In this document: piece by piece, positions 1 to 8,077 of the stretch | How the letters are laid out: every line of letters starts with the position of its first letter | Position numbering within the stretch: position 1 is the first letter of the stretch | Assembly (NCBI GenBank): GCA_024275095.1 | Contig: JAJRZV010000032.1 | Coordinates: 1-23,333, forward strand | DNA from: a bacterium | GTDB taxonomy: Bacteria; JAJRZV01 | Direction of reading: 5' to 3' | DNA: 23,333 bases | Made by a program: the position numbers and the translations under genes | Notes under the pieces: model-generated | Told to the model about the DNA's origin: nothing | What the model saw: the letters and a program-made list of their open reading frames with translations, nothing else | The model's database searches: none

Positions 1-55
1 AATCAGGGATAGGGTGGGTGGGAAATATAAAGTATGATTAAATATTTATCCGTTC

Positions 56-61
56 TATAAT
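56..61 (+). promoter_or_regulatory. candidate -10 box upstream of the symporter gene
   Basis: A perfect TATAAT lies 29 bases before the first ATG of the symporter gene. No good -35 hexamer sits 16-18 bases upstream, so this is only a partial promoter match. The first 90 bases hold no other gene. Confidence 0.3.
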
Positions 62-90
62 GATAAATTCATAAACCGTGAGTTTGCGAT

Positions 91-1413
91 ATGGATATAA
101 GTGAGCTTTTTGAAAAAATAGCTTCTTTTGTATGGGGGGCTCCTCTTCAGATTGCCCTTGTAGGTACGGGAATATACCTCACTTTTGTGCTTTGTTTTAT
201 TCAGATCAGAGGATTCGGGCATTCGTGGAAACTTCTGCTGAAGGGTAAGTGGGATGATGAAGCTGAAGGCGAGATTACCCCTTTCCAGGCTCTTACCACT
301 GCTCTTTCAGCGACCATAGGTACCGGAAATATTGCGGGAGTGGCGACAGCTATTGCCGCTGGAGGACCTGGAGCCCTTTTATGGATGTGGGTCACGGCTC
401 TTGTGGGTATGGCCACCAAATATACTGAAGCCATACTTGCAGTGGCTTTTCGCAAAAAAGACGGAGGAGTCTTCAGGGGCGGCCCCATGTATTATCTGGA
501 GAGGGGACTTGGATGGAAACGTGCAGCGTGGGCATTCGCATTGTTCGGTACGATAGCTGCTTTTGGTATCGGCAATATGGTTCAGTCAAATTCCATTGCT
601 GTGGTGGTGCACAAATATACAAGTACCCCACCGTGGATAACAGGCCTTGTCCTCGCGATAATGGCGGGTTTGGTGATCGTTGGTGGTTTGAAGCGTATTG
701 CAGCTGTGGCTGAACGTCTGGTTCCCTTTATGTGTATCGGATACGTTGGTGGAGGTCTCATTATTATATTCAAGCACTTTCACTTGTTGCCGGTTGTACT
801 TGGTGAAGTGGTACGTGAAGCCCTTACCCCTGAGGCAGGGAAGGGGTTTATTGCAGGTTTGATTGTAAAAGAGGCCGTCAGGTTCGGCATTGCCAGAGGG
901 CTTTTTTCCAATGAATCAGGCCTTGGTTCAGCTCCTATTGCTCATGCAGCTTCCCAGGTAAAGCATCCGAAAGAGATGGCTCTTATTGCAATGATGGGAC
1001 CTTTTATTGATACACTGGTCGTGTGCTCAGTCACAGGATTGGTAATTCTCATGACGCAGCCAGATATTATCAATCTCAAAAGTGCAGCGATAACAGCGGA
1101 AGCATTTAGACTCGGAATGGGTGGTGCAGGAGAAGCTGTGGTTGCAATGGGTCTTACCCTTTTTGCATATTCAACTATACTGGGATGGTTTTATTATGGC
1201 CAGCAGTGTTTTACTTACATTTTTGGTACCCGCGGGGATTTCCTCTACAGGTTATTATTTGTTATTCTTGTATGGATAGGGGCTTTTGTGAGAGTAGAAC
1301 TGGTATGGAATTTGAGTGACGTAATGAATGGCCTGATGGCTGTCCCCAATCTTGCAGGACTTATTGGGCTATCACTTTTAGCCAGGAGGCTTTCGCGTGA
1401 AACATCTTATTGA
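91..1413 (+). CDS. sodium:alanine symporter family (AGCS) amino-acid carrier
   Basis: A 440-residue inner-membrane carrier predicted to take up alanine, glycine or a similar small amino acid with Na+. The AGCS signature is clear: TTALSATIGTGNIAGVATAI near residue 75, followed by GGPGALLWMW, then FRGGPMYYLERGLGW and, further on, ARGLFSNESGLGSAPIAHAA, which is the family's most conserved loop. About ten hydrophobic spans are visible and the length is normal. The ATG start is preceded by only a weak ribosome site. The last 17 bases overlap the start of a TolQ/ExbB-type gene, so the two are probably translated from one message. The family is certain; the substrate is not readable from sequence. 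Confidence 0.93.
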   Translation: MDISELFEKIASFVWGAPLQIALVGTGIYLTFVLCFIQIRGFGHSWKLLLKGKWDDEAEGEITPFQALTTALSATIGTGNIAGVATAIAAGGPGALLWMWVTALVGMATKYTEAILAVAFRKKDGGVFRGGPMYYLERGLGWKRAAWAFALFGTIAAFGIGNMVQSNSIAVVVHKYTSTPPWITGLVLAIMAGLVIVGGLKRIAAVAERLVPFMCIGYVGGGLIIIFKHFHLLPVVLGEVVREALTPEAGKGFIAGLIVKEAVRFGIARGLFSNESGLGSAPIAHAASQVKHPKEMALIAMMGPFIDTLVVCSVTGLVILMTQPDIINLKSAAITAEAFRLGMGGAGEAVVAMGLTLFAYSTILGWFYYGQQCFTYIFGTRGDFLYRLLFVILVWIGAFVRVELVWNLSDVMNGLMAVPNLAGLIGLSLLARRLSRETSY

Positions 1414-2041
1414 GTTTATTATGCGAGGCGGTCCATTTATGTACCCCATCATTGCGTGCTCTGTATTCGCGCTGGCTATTTTCATGGAGAGATTGTGGGC
1501 TACTCGTCGAGCTGCAACAATTCCTATGGAATCTATCAAGGAAATAGAAGAAATGGTAAAAAAGGGAAGTATTTCTGAAGCCCACGCTGTTGCAAAAAGA
1601 GAAAATTCAGTGGCCGGGAGACTTATCGCTCATCTTCTGGCCCGTACTGGTGAAAATCTGGATATGGATAATCTGAGAAGAAGTGTTGAAACCATAGGTA
1701 AGACTGAAACAGCTTTTCTTTACCGAAGAGTTGAAACACTGGGAACACTTGCCAGTGTAGCCACTCTCCTCGGATTGCTGGGAACCATCTCAGGTATGAT
1801 CAAAATGTTTGCCACAATTTCACAGAAACAATTTGTTAACCCAGCGGATCTTGCAGGTGGTATATCGGAAGCTCTTTATACGACTGCTGCAGGGTTATCA
1901 GTGGCCATTCCAACGCTTTTAGCTTACAGATACATCTCCTCAAGAATTGAAAATATTGTCGTAACTCTTGAGGAAATGGCGCAGTCCTTTGTTGAGAATA
2001 TTCAAAATACGCAGCATTTAGAAAAAATTCAAAAAGAGTAG
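1397..2041 (+). CDS. MotA/TolQ/ExbB proton-channel family protein
   Basis: A 214-residue protein of the TolQ/ExbB type. These proteins form the pentameric proton channel that energises outer-membrane transport or envelope constriction, with an ExbD/TolR partner. Visible features are an N-terminal membrane helix (FMYPIIACSVFALAIFMERLW), a central cytoplasmic region, and the family core with two further helices (LGTLASVATLLGLLGTISGM and AAGLSVAIPTLLAYRYISS). The start is GTG at 1397, chosen because AGGAGG ends about 8 bases upstream and the N-terminus then matches the family. It overlaps the symporter gene by 17 bases. No ExbD/TolR gene follows; the next gene is a sugar epimerase. The family call is firm. 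Whether it is ExbB, TolQ or a specialised paralogue is not decidable here. Confidence 0.9.
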   Translation: MKHLIEFIMRGGPFMYPIIACSVFALAIFMERLWATRRAATIPMESIKEIEEMVKKGSISEAHAVAKRENSVAGRLIAHLLARTGENLDMDNLRRSVETIGKTETAFLYRRVETLGTLASVATLLGLLGTISGMIKMFATISQKQFVNPADLAGGISEALYTTAAGLSVAIPTLLAYRYISSRIENIVVTLEEMAQSFVENIQNTQHLEKIQKE

Positions 2042-2061
2042 AATGGAATATACTGTCTATC

Positions 2062-3072
2062 ATGGAATATGAGGTCGAAAATCTTGTAACAGGTGGTACA
2101 GGTTTTATCGGATCACATCTGGTACGTCTTCTTCTTTCGAAGGGTGAAGAAGTTGCTGTAGTATCTCGCCGTGGTGATAAAGGTCTGAATCTTGCCGATG
2201 TTAATGATGCGAATCTTAAACTGGTTAAAGCAGATCTCCTGAACTCAGAGTCCTTGGAGCACAACCTCCCCAAAGCACGGTATGTGTATCACCTGGCAGG
2301 TCTTGTCCGAACAGGTCAGGCATATCGAAAAAAAGTGTTCGATATTAACTACCATGCAACGTGCAACCTGTTCAGGATTTTGAAGGATAAGAAACCCGAA
2401 AGAATTGTTTACCTCGCTTCTATTTTTGCCCTTGGGAAGGGTACGGAGACTCGTCCTGCCACTGAGGACACGCCCTATAATCTGGAAAATTATGCGAAGG
2501 TGATTCCCTATTTCGCCGCCAAACGGGAGGCTCAAATTTTCGTGGAAGAACATGTAAAGAAAGGTATGCCCGTGGTATTTGTGTATCCGTGTTTTTGCTT
2601 GGGGCCAGGAGATATTTATTTATCATCTTCAGCGCTGGTGTACTTTTTTATAAAGGGCCTCGTTAAGGTGTGGTGGGAAGGCGGTATTAATGTAATGGAT
2701 GCACGTGATGCTGCTGTAGGACTTTACCTGGGGATGAAGAATGGTGAGGTGGGAGAGAAATATATTATTGGCGGAAAGAATGTGACTTTTCGGGACCTTT
2801 TCAGAGAACTTTCGCAGCTTACTGGAAAGCGTGAGCCGCGTTTAAAAATTCCAAAGTCACTTATACGAGGAGGTGGCACTGTCCTTGAGAATATCCTGGG
2901 CATAAGAACACCTCTGGACAGGGGTACTGCCCTTGTGATGACCGACTACTGGTATTATTCCTGGGAGAAAGCCAGAAAAAATTTGGGTTATCAACCGCGA
3001 CCGATCGAGGAGACTCTGAGGGACAGCGTTCAATGGTTCAGGGAACATGAAAAAGACGTCGTAAGGAGGTGA
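2062..3072 (+). CDS. NAD-dependent epimerase/dehydratase (extended SDR)
   Basis: A 336-residue extended short-chain dehydrogenase/reductase. The Rossmann motif TGGTGFIGSHL stands at the N-terminus (about residues 11-21). The acidic and hydrophobic strands that follow (VKADLLNSESL, YVYHLAG) are typical of nucleotide-sugar epimerases, dihydroflavonol-reductase-like proteins and hopanoid-associated HpnA-like enzymes. A serine (YLASIFALG) and a Tyr-x3-Lys-like segment (PYFAAKREAQ) occupy the catalytic positions; in the latter the Tyr and Lys are four apart, as in the YxxxK motif. It begins 20 bases after the channel gene and ends 4 bases before the malic enzyme, so it is part of the same run. The ribosome site is weak. 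The substrate is unknown; a sugar or lipid-linked ketone would fit the glycan genes downstream. Confidence 0.85.
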   Translation: MEYEVENLVTGGTGFIGSHLVRLLLSKGEEVAVVSRRGDKGLNLADVNDANLKLVKADLLNSESLEHNLPKARYVYHLAGLVRTGQAYRKKVFDINYHATCNLFRILKDKKPERIVYLASIFALGKGTETRPATEDTPYNLENYAKVIPYFAAKREAQIFVEEHVKKGMPVVFVYPCFCLGPGDIYLSSSALVYFFIKGLVKVWWEGGINVMDARDAAVGLYLGMKNGEVGEKYIIGGKNVTFRDLFRELSQLTGKREPRLKIPKSLIRGGGTVLENILGIRTPLDRGTALVMTDYWYYSWEKARKNLGYQPRPIEETLRDSVQWFREHEKDVVRR

Positions 3073-3076
3073 ACTG

Positions 3077-4447
3077 ATGCTTTTTGCCCGGCAGATTTCT
3101 CGTACCTTTCGTATTCGAAATATCAATCAACCAGGTGTTCTTGCAAGAGCTCTGCGGGTTGTTGCAGATAAAGGCGCTATTGTTGGAGACATAAGAGTTG
3201 TTCATTTCGGTTCACATTATGTTATCCGAGACATAGATGTTTTCAGTGATACTGAGAATATATTTGATGAGATTTCTACAGCACTTGAGGAAATGGAGGG
3301 CGTGGAACTTTTAGAAATTCGCGACGAAATTCTTGCTGCACATCTTGATGGCAAACTGGAAGTGCGTTCCCGAATGAGTGTGCGGTCTCAATCGGATTTG
3401 AGAAAGGTGTATACCCCCGGCGTGGCTAACGTCTGCAGGGTGCTGCTAAAAAATCCTGAACTGGCAGATGTTTATACCTGGAGAAGGAAGGTGGTGGCAA
3501 TTATTACCAATGGCACAAGAGTTCTCGGCCTTGGAAATATTGGAATCGTGGCGTCACTGCCTGTGATGGAAGGCAAGGCGGCCTTATTAAATCAACTTGT
3601 CGGGCTTTACGGAATACCCATTCTTGTCAATACGCGTGATGTAGACGAGTTCGTTGAGCTCGTTGTAAAGATTTCCGAAAGTTTTGGAGCCATTCATCTG
3701 GAAGATATTGAGACTCCCGCATGTTTCGAAATTGAAGCTAAACTGGTGGAGCGCCTGGAAAAACCGGTAATGCATGATGACCAGCATGGAACGGCTGTGG
3801 CTGCTCTTGCTGCAGCCATTAACGCATGCGGTAAGGCCAAGGTGAATATCAATCGAATTTCATTCGGTATTGTGGGCCTTGGAGCAGCGGGCTTTGCTAT
3901 TGCCAGGCTTCTGATGGAATACACGGGCCGAAGTGTCCTGGGATATGACATTAAAGAAGATGCTGCAAGAAGGCTTGAAGCAGCAGGTGGTAAAGCTGCT
4001 GAAGGAATACGGGAGATATTTGCTGAAGCTGACTTTGTTGTTCTTACCACAGGTGTGTCCAACCTGGTAAACGAAGAGTGGATAAAAGAGGGTCAGATCG
4101 TATTTTCTTTGACCAATCCTGAACCGGAAATTTCCCCGGAAAAAGCAGTTGCTGCTGGAGCCGCCTTTGCTGCTGATGGGAAGATGATAAACAACATTCT
4201 TGCATATCCAGGTGTGTTCAAAGGGGCTATTAAGGCACGTGCTACCCGGATTACGTCAGATATGCTTATTGCTGCGGCGGAGACCATTGCACGATGTACT
4301 CCCGCCGATGACCTTTTACCTGATCCGCTTAATATCGAAGTCCACCGGCGTGTTTCTCAGGCCGTGGCAATGAGCGCTCAAAGGTGCGGTGTTGCCCGCG
4401 TGGATCTCGACGAAGAGATCCCCGGTGGAGGGCGCGCGCACACATGA
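3077..4447 (+). CDS. NAD(P)-dependent malic enzyme with N-terminal ACT domain
   Basis: A 456-residue short-form bacterial malic enzyme, which converts malate to pyruvate and CO2 with reduction of NAD(P)+. Residues 1 to about 80 look like an ACT regulatory domain (NINQPGVLARALRVVADKGA, then a second strand pair), common in Firmicute and anaerobe malic enzymes and usually a ligand-sensing module. The catalytic core has KVYTPGVANV (catalytic Tyr about 112), NGTRVLGLGNIG, PVMEGKA (catalytic Lys about 167), the metal-binding LEDIETPACFEIE and MHDDQHGTA (about 233-240), and a dinucleotide fold at GIVGLGAAGFAIARLL. AAGGAGGTG upstream of ATG is a very strong ribosome site. It overlaps the radical SAM gene by 4 bases (ATGA). 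Cofactor preference cannot be read with confidence. Confidence 0.94.
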   Translation: MLFARQISRTFRIRNINQPGVLARALRVVADKGAIVGDIRVVHFGSHYVIRDIDVFSDTENIFDEISTALEEMEGVELLEIRDEILAAHLDGKLEVRSRMSVRSQSDLRKVYTPGVANVCRVLLKNPELADVYTWRRKVVAIITNGTRVLGLGNIGIVASLPVMEGKAALLNQLVGLYGIPILVNTRDVDEFVELVVKISESFGAIHLEDIETPACFEIEAKLVERLEKPVMHDDQHGTAVAALAAAINACGKAKVNINRISFGIVGLGAAGFAIARLLMEYTGRSVLGYDIKEDAARRLEAAGGKAAEGIREIFAEADFVVLTTGVSNLVNEEWIKEGQIVFSLTNPEPEISPEKAVAAGAAFAADGKMINNILAYPGVFKGAIKARATRITSDMLIAAAETIARCTPADDLLPDPLNIEVHRRVSQAVAMSAQRCGVARVDLDEEIPGGGRAHT

Positions 4448-5745
4448 AAAGAGCTCTATTGGTGAATCCTCCTGTATATGACTTCGCCGCGTATGATTTC
4501 TGGATGAAACCTTACGGGTTGTTAAAGTTAGCCAGAAGATTTTTATCGTCGGGATGGAAGGTATATTTTTTTGACTTTACTGATCGGTTCAACCCGAGAT
4601 TTACGGATACTGGAACAGCACGCTCGGACAGGTGGGGCAGAGGACATTACGAAAAGAAAATTGTAACCAAACCTGCACCTGTTGGATACGTGCCGCGTTT
4701 TTTTAAAAGGTACGGAATTGATGAGAGAATGTTCTTGAAATACCTCCAGCATGTAGACACACCCGATGTCATTCTTATTTCTGTAACCATGACTTACTGG
4801 TATCCCGGAGCAGATGAGGTGACAGGTTGTTTAAAATACCACTTTCCCGGGTCAGATATCATAATCGGTGGGAGTTATGTAAAGCTTTTTGGTGAACATG
4901 CACACAGCAGATACAATGATGAAAGAGTGTATCTTGACGAAAACTTTGAAGTGCTCGAGGCGATTACGGGTATAGATTTTACAGACGTGGATCTGGAAGT
5001 GGCGGCCTGGGAACTCTATGATACACTCCGGTACGGAGTTGTCAGAACAACAGTGGGTTGTCCATTTAGTTGTACTTATTGTGCATCCGCTAAACTTCAC
5101 GGGGCATTCAGGAAGATTCCTGTGGATGTGGTTGCAGAAGAGCTCAGGCTGATTTATTCAAAAGGCGGAAGAGATCTGGCTTTTTATGACGATGCTTTGA
5201 TGTTTAATATGGAAGGGCTAAAAGAGATCATGGAAATATTGAAAAAGCACCGCATAGGTTTTAATTTTCACACACCTAATGCTATTCATGCGAGCACTGT
5301 AACCGACGATGTGGCAGTTTTTCTGAGAAAGAACGGATTCAGGACTATTTTTGTCGGTTTCGAATTCGGGAGAGAAGAGGTGCTTCAGAAGACAGGAGGG
5401 AAGGTCAGGCTTCAGGATACGACTCGATGCGTCGAAAACCTGCTTCGGGCGGGATTTAACCCTAATGATATTGTGTTTTATGTAATGTTTGGTCACCCGG
5501 ATCAGGAGTTTTGCGAAGCAGAGGAAGATGTAAACGCAGCCTCGAAGTCAGGTGTTAGGATCATGTTGAGCGAGTTTTCTCCCGTTAAAGGAACGCCAGA
5601 CGGGGATAGAGCAATAGAGGAATATCGAATTGAGGACCCTATTGAGACCAATAAAACAGCATTTTCGATCAAAAAATTCGGGTTTGAAAAGGTGAATGCG
5701 CTTAAAAATAAAGTTAAAGAGCTGAACAAAAGGCTCGCAGCATAA
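4444..5745 (+). CDS. radical SAM protein with B12-binding-like N-terminal domain
   Basis: A 433-residue protein. The start is the ATG at 4444 that overlaps the malic enzyme stop (ATGA); an upstream in-frame ATG at 4384 adds an Arg-rich stretch buried in the neighbouring gene and is rejected. Residues 1 to about 190 resemble a B12-binding Rossmann domain (RALLVNPP, PYGLLKLARRF, PDVILISVTMTYWYPG, IIIGGSYVKLFGEHA). I do not see the DxHxxG motif of base-off cobalamin binders, so cobalamin binding is doubtful. The radical SAM core starts at VGCPFSCTYC: Cys206, Cys210 and Cys213 form the CxxxCxxC cluster site. The DDALMF, GFEFG and MFGHPD segments fit the BchE/class-B-like architecture. The substrate is unknown. 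Position beside envelope-glycan genes hints at lipid or cofactor modification. Confidence 0.87.
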   Translation: MKRALLVNPPVYDFAAYDFWMKPYGLLKLARRFLSSGWKVYFFDFTDRFNPRFTDTGTARSDRWGRGHYEKKIVTKPAPVGYVPRFFKRYGIDERMFLKYLQHVDTPDVILISVTMTYWYPGADEVTGCLKYHFPGSDIIIGGSYVKLFGEHAHSRYNDERVYLDENFEVLEAITGIDFTDVDLEVAAWELYDTLRYGVVRTTVGCPFSCTYCASAKLHGAFRKIPVDVVAEELRLIYSKGGRDLAFYDDALMFNMEGLKEIMEILKKHRIGFNFHTPNAIHASTVTDDVAVFLRKNGFRTIFVGFEFGREEVLQKTGGKVRLQDTTRCVENLLRAGFNPNDIVFYVMFGHPDQEFCEAEEDVNAASKSGVRIMLSEFSPVKGTPDGDRAIEEYRIEDPIETNKTAFSIKKFGFEKVNALKNKVKELNKRLAA

Positions 5746-5763
5746 TTCAGTCAGGAGGCTTAC

Positions 5764-6903
5764 ATGTTAAAAACCTTCCCCTTTCACGCGCTCATTGTCA
5801 CGGTTGTTACAATATCTTTTGTTTCCTGCTCTGAAAGCACGGACAATGGAATGAGCATTGAACCTTTTGTAGGATTCAGTGCAGGGTCCGGTGTATCATT
5901 CCCACATCAGATCAGCGGGAACTCTTTGTATGAAAAGGCGACCTTGTATGCAAGGCTTATAAAAGAACTTGGAGGTAATACACTCAGAATAGCAATTCCA
6001 TGGGTTGATATTGAACCCCAGTACATTGCAGATTTTCCAGAGGATACAACCACGGATGTCAATGACCTTGTATCCGCTTACACAGTTCACCCCGGAGTTC
6101 AGTGGGACGCTTTCGACGAGGTCATCGAGGCTTATAAAGAGGCTGGTATCAGGATTATTGCGACTGTTGGTGTTGGATACTCGGGCGAACTTCCGTATTA
6201 CAAAAATAATCATCTTTCACCCGATGATGTAGATGAAGAGGAGTATTTAAACAGAATAGAAATATACACAAGAGCTGTTGTCCGCAGGTACGGCAATTAC
6301 ATAAAAATCTGGCAGCTTGAAAACGAACTCAATGTGGCATGTGAAACGGTTTTGTGGGGCTGGAGAAGGGGGGCGAGATGGTGTGATTTTGATTTTTTGA
6401 CGGAGTTGATAAAAAGGCTTTACAGAGCGGTTAAAACAGAAGACAGTGATGCGCTTACCACCCATAATTTTCATACAGATTTGCACTGGTTGAAAGATGT
6501 ATATGAATGGTACGATTATGTGGACATAATCGGCCTCGATGCGTACCCCAATTATTTAAGCGGGCGTGTTCCCAGAGGACACTGGGTGGGAGAGAGGGTA
6601 AAAAAGACACGGACTCTCTTTCCTGAGAAACCGGTTGCTGTAATTGAATCCGGATATCCCACACAACCGGAAAAAAAGGGGTTTTCAGAGTCGGGTCAGG
6701 CGGAGTTCATCAAAGAAGCGATTGAATCCACATTTGAAAATGGAGGAGTGGGGTTTTTGTATTTTACTCTTGTGACTTCTGAACAGGGCGGTGCCGGGCT
6801 TCAGGATGTAGAACCTTACTGGGGATTGTTCCGCAAAGATGGTACCAGAAAGAAGGGATGGTATGCATATGCAGAAACAGTATCCCTGCTGAATTTCAGG
6901 TAA
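5764..6903 (+). CDS. putative lipoprotein, clan GH-A glycoside hydrolase
   Basis: A 379-residue exported protein. The first 22 residues form a signal sequence ending in FVSC, a lipobox with Cys22 as the lipidation site, so it is probably membrane-anchored. The rest reads as a TIM-barrel hydrolase: GIRIIATVGVGYSGELP, then KIWQLENELNV with Glu188 as the candidate acid/base in the clan GH-A Asn-Glu pair, and AVIESGYP with Glu295 as the candidate nucleophile. WYDYVDIIGLDAYPNY is the usual strand between the two. Such proteins hydrolyse or transfer beta-linked glycans. AGGAGG lies 7 bases before ATG. The gene opens a set with two glycosyltransferases four or fewer bases apart, so it probably trims or matures the same glycan. 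The exact GH family is not assigned. Confidence 0.8.
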   Translation: MLKTFPFHALIVTVVTISFVSCSESTDNGMSIEPFVGFSAGSGVSFPHQISGNSLYEKATLYARLIKELGGNTLRIAIPWVDIEPQYIADFPEDTTTDVNDLVSAYTVHPGVQWDAFDEVIEAYKEAGIRIIATVGVGYSGELPYYKNNHLSPDDVDEEEYLNRIEIYTRAVVRRYGNYIKIWQLENELNVACETVLWGWRRGARWCDFDFLTELIKRLYRAVKTEDSDALTTHNFHTDLHWLKDVYEWYDYVDIIGLDAYPNYLSGRVPRGHWVGERVKKTRTLFPEKPVAVIESGYPTQPEKKGFSESGQAEFIKEAIESTFENGGVGFLYFTLVTSEQGGAGLQDVEPYWGLFRKDGTRKKGWYAYAETVSLLNFR

Positions 6904-6907
6904 AGTT

Positions 6908-8077
6908 ATGTCAGTAATAAATAAATTAAAATCTTCAATTCCGTATTCAGCAAGATGGTGGTTGATAAAAAAATTTTTTGCTTCTCTTAATGATGCAACG
7001 AGACATGAAGTGCAACTTTTGACCAATAAGATTGAGAAAGACCGTGTTTTCGTGTTTACACCGTATGACGACTGGAATTCCATAAAGCAAAGACATCACC
7101 ATATGGCCGTGGAAATTTCCCGAAAAGGCGAGCTGGTGCTGTTTGGATCACGAAAAAAGAAAGATAGGTTTAAAGGTTGTATTAATAAGGTGAGCGACAA
7201 CCTTTATCTTTATTGTTGCGATCCTGTTGAATTGGTTTTGTTTCTGTCCACGAAAAAGCGGGTTTATGTGATCAGTTACTACCCATACTGGGGAAAGGTG
7301 TTTGCAGAGCTGGCTGATGGTGAAAAAATAATAAGCGTTTTTGACGCAATAGATCATCCTCTTATCTATAAAATTGATGCAGGATGGAAAAGAGCGGTTG
7401 AAGATTTCGATTATGCATTAGAAAAAAGCACTCACGTTTTTTGTGCATCTCAGGCTCTTTCCGATTATGTCAGTTCCAGAAGGGAAGAGAGATGGGTTGT
7501 GATAGAAAACGGTGTTACCGAAAATTTTTTCATAAATCCGGAAAAAGCATTTGATATAAAGTCCCTGGTTAAAAATAACAGGAAGAATGTAATGTTCCAC
7601 GGTGTGTTCAGCAGGTGGATTGACTTCAGGCTATTGGAAAGTGTCGTAACAGGCATAAAGAATGTTAATTTTGTTTTCATGGGATACGACATGTACGGTC
7701 AGTTTAAAAATTACATTCTCAGTAAAAATTTAAAAAATGTTTTTTTTCTCGGTTTTATAAATTATGAAGATTTGCCTTCATATATCAGAAGTGCCGATGC
7801 TGGGCTTTTACCATTTAAAATGGACGAGGTCGGTAGATGCGCTTCTCCTGTCAAACTTCTCGAGTATTACGCAGCAGGCGTGCCCGTAATATCCACACCG
7901 CTTCCCTATAGCATATCGAAGCAGGCTTTTATAGCTTCAAATCCAGAAGATTTCATAAAAAAAATAAAAGAAGCGCTGAACGAAAAGGCTCGACTGAGCG
8001 AGGTGCTTAGAAGTATTGCTTTGGATCATCTGTGGAGCAAAAAGGCTGAAGAAATGATTGCATATTTGTTAAATTAA
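6908..8077 (+). CDS. glycosyltransferase, GT4-like (group 1)
   Basis: A 389-residue cytoplasmic glycosyltransferase with the GT-B plan. The N-terminal half includes FVFTPYDDWNSIKQRHHHMA, which matches the start of TuaH-like and related enzymes (a short conserved 'W..I.QR..Q.A' region). The C-terminal half has NVMFHGVFSRWIDFRLL, LGFINYEDLPSYIRSADAGL and the donor-binding VKLLEYYAAGVPVISTP, in which the Glu of EYYAAG is the usual nucleotide-sugar contact. It starts 4 bases after the hydrolase gene and its stop shares one base with the next ATG (TAATG), so translation is likely coupled. The sugar donor is unknown. Confidence 0.87.
   Translation: MSVINKLKSSIPYSARWWLIKKFFASLNDATRHEVQLLTNKIEKDRVFVFTPYDDWNSIKQRHHHMAVEISRKGELVLFGSRKKKDRFKGCINKVSDNLYLYCCDPVELVLFLSTKKRVYVISYYPYWGKVFAELADGEKIISVFDAIDHPLIYKIDAGWKRAVEDFDYALEKSTHVFCASQALSDYVSSRREERWVVIENGVTENFFINPEKAFDIKSLVKNNRKNVMFHGVFSRWIDFRLLESVVTGIKNVNFVFMGYDMYGQFKNYILSKNLKNVFFLGFINYEDLPSYIRSADAGLLPFKMDEVGRCASPVKLLEYYAAGVPVISTPLPYSISKQAFIASNPEDFIKKIKEALNEKARLSEVLRSIALDHLWSKKAEEMIAYLLN

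Noticed and set aside
3587-4287. Long open frames antisense to the malic enzyme
   Set aside because: They mirror the codon structure of a clearly real gene and show no family motifs or start signals.
4384-4443. Upstream in-frame start for the radical SAM gene
   Set aside because: The extra 20 residues are Arg-rich, not family-like and lie fully inside the malic enzyme gene; the ATGA overlap at 4444 is a better start.
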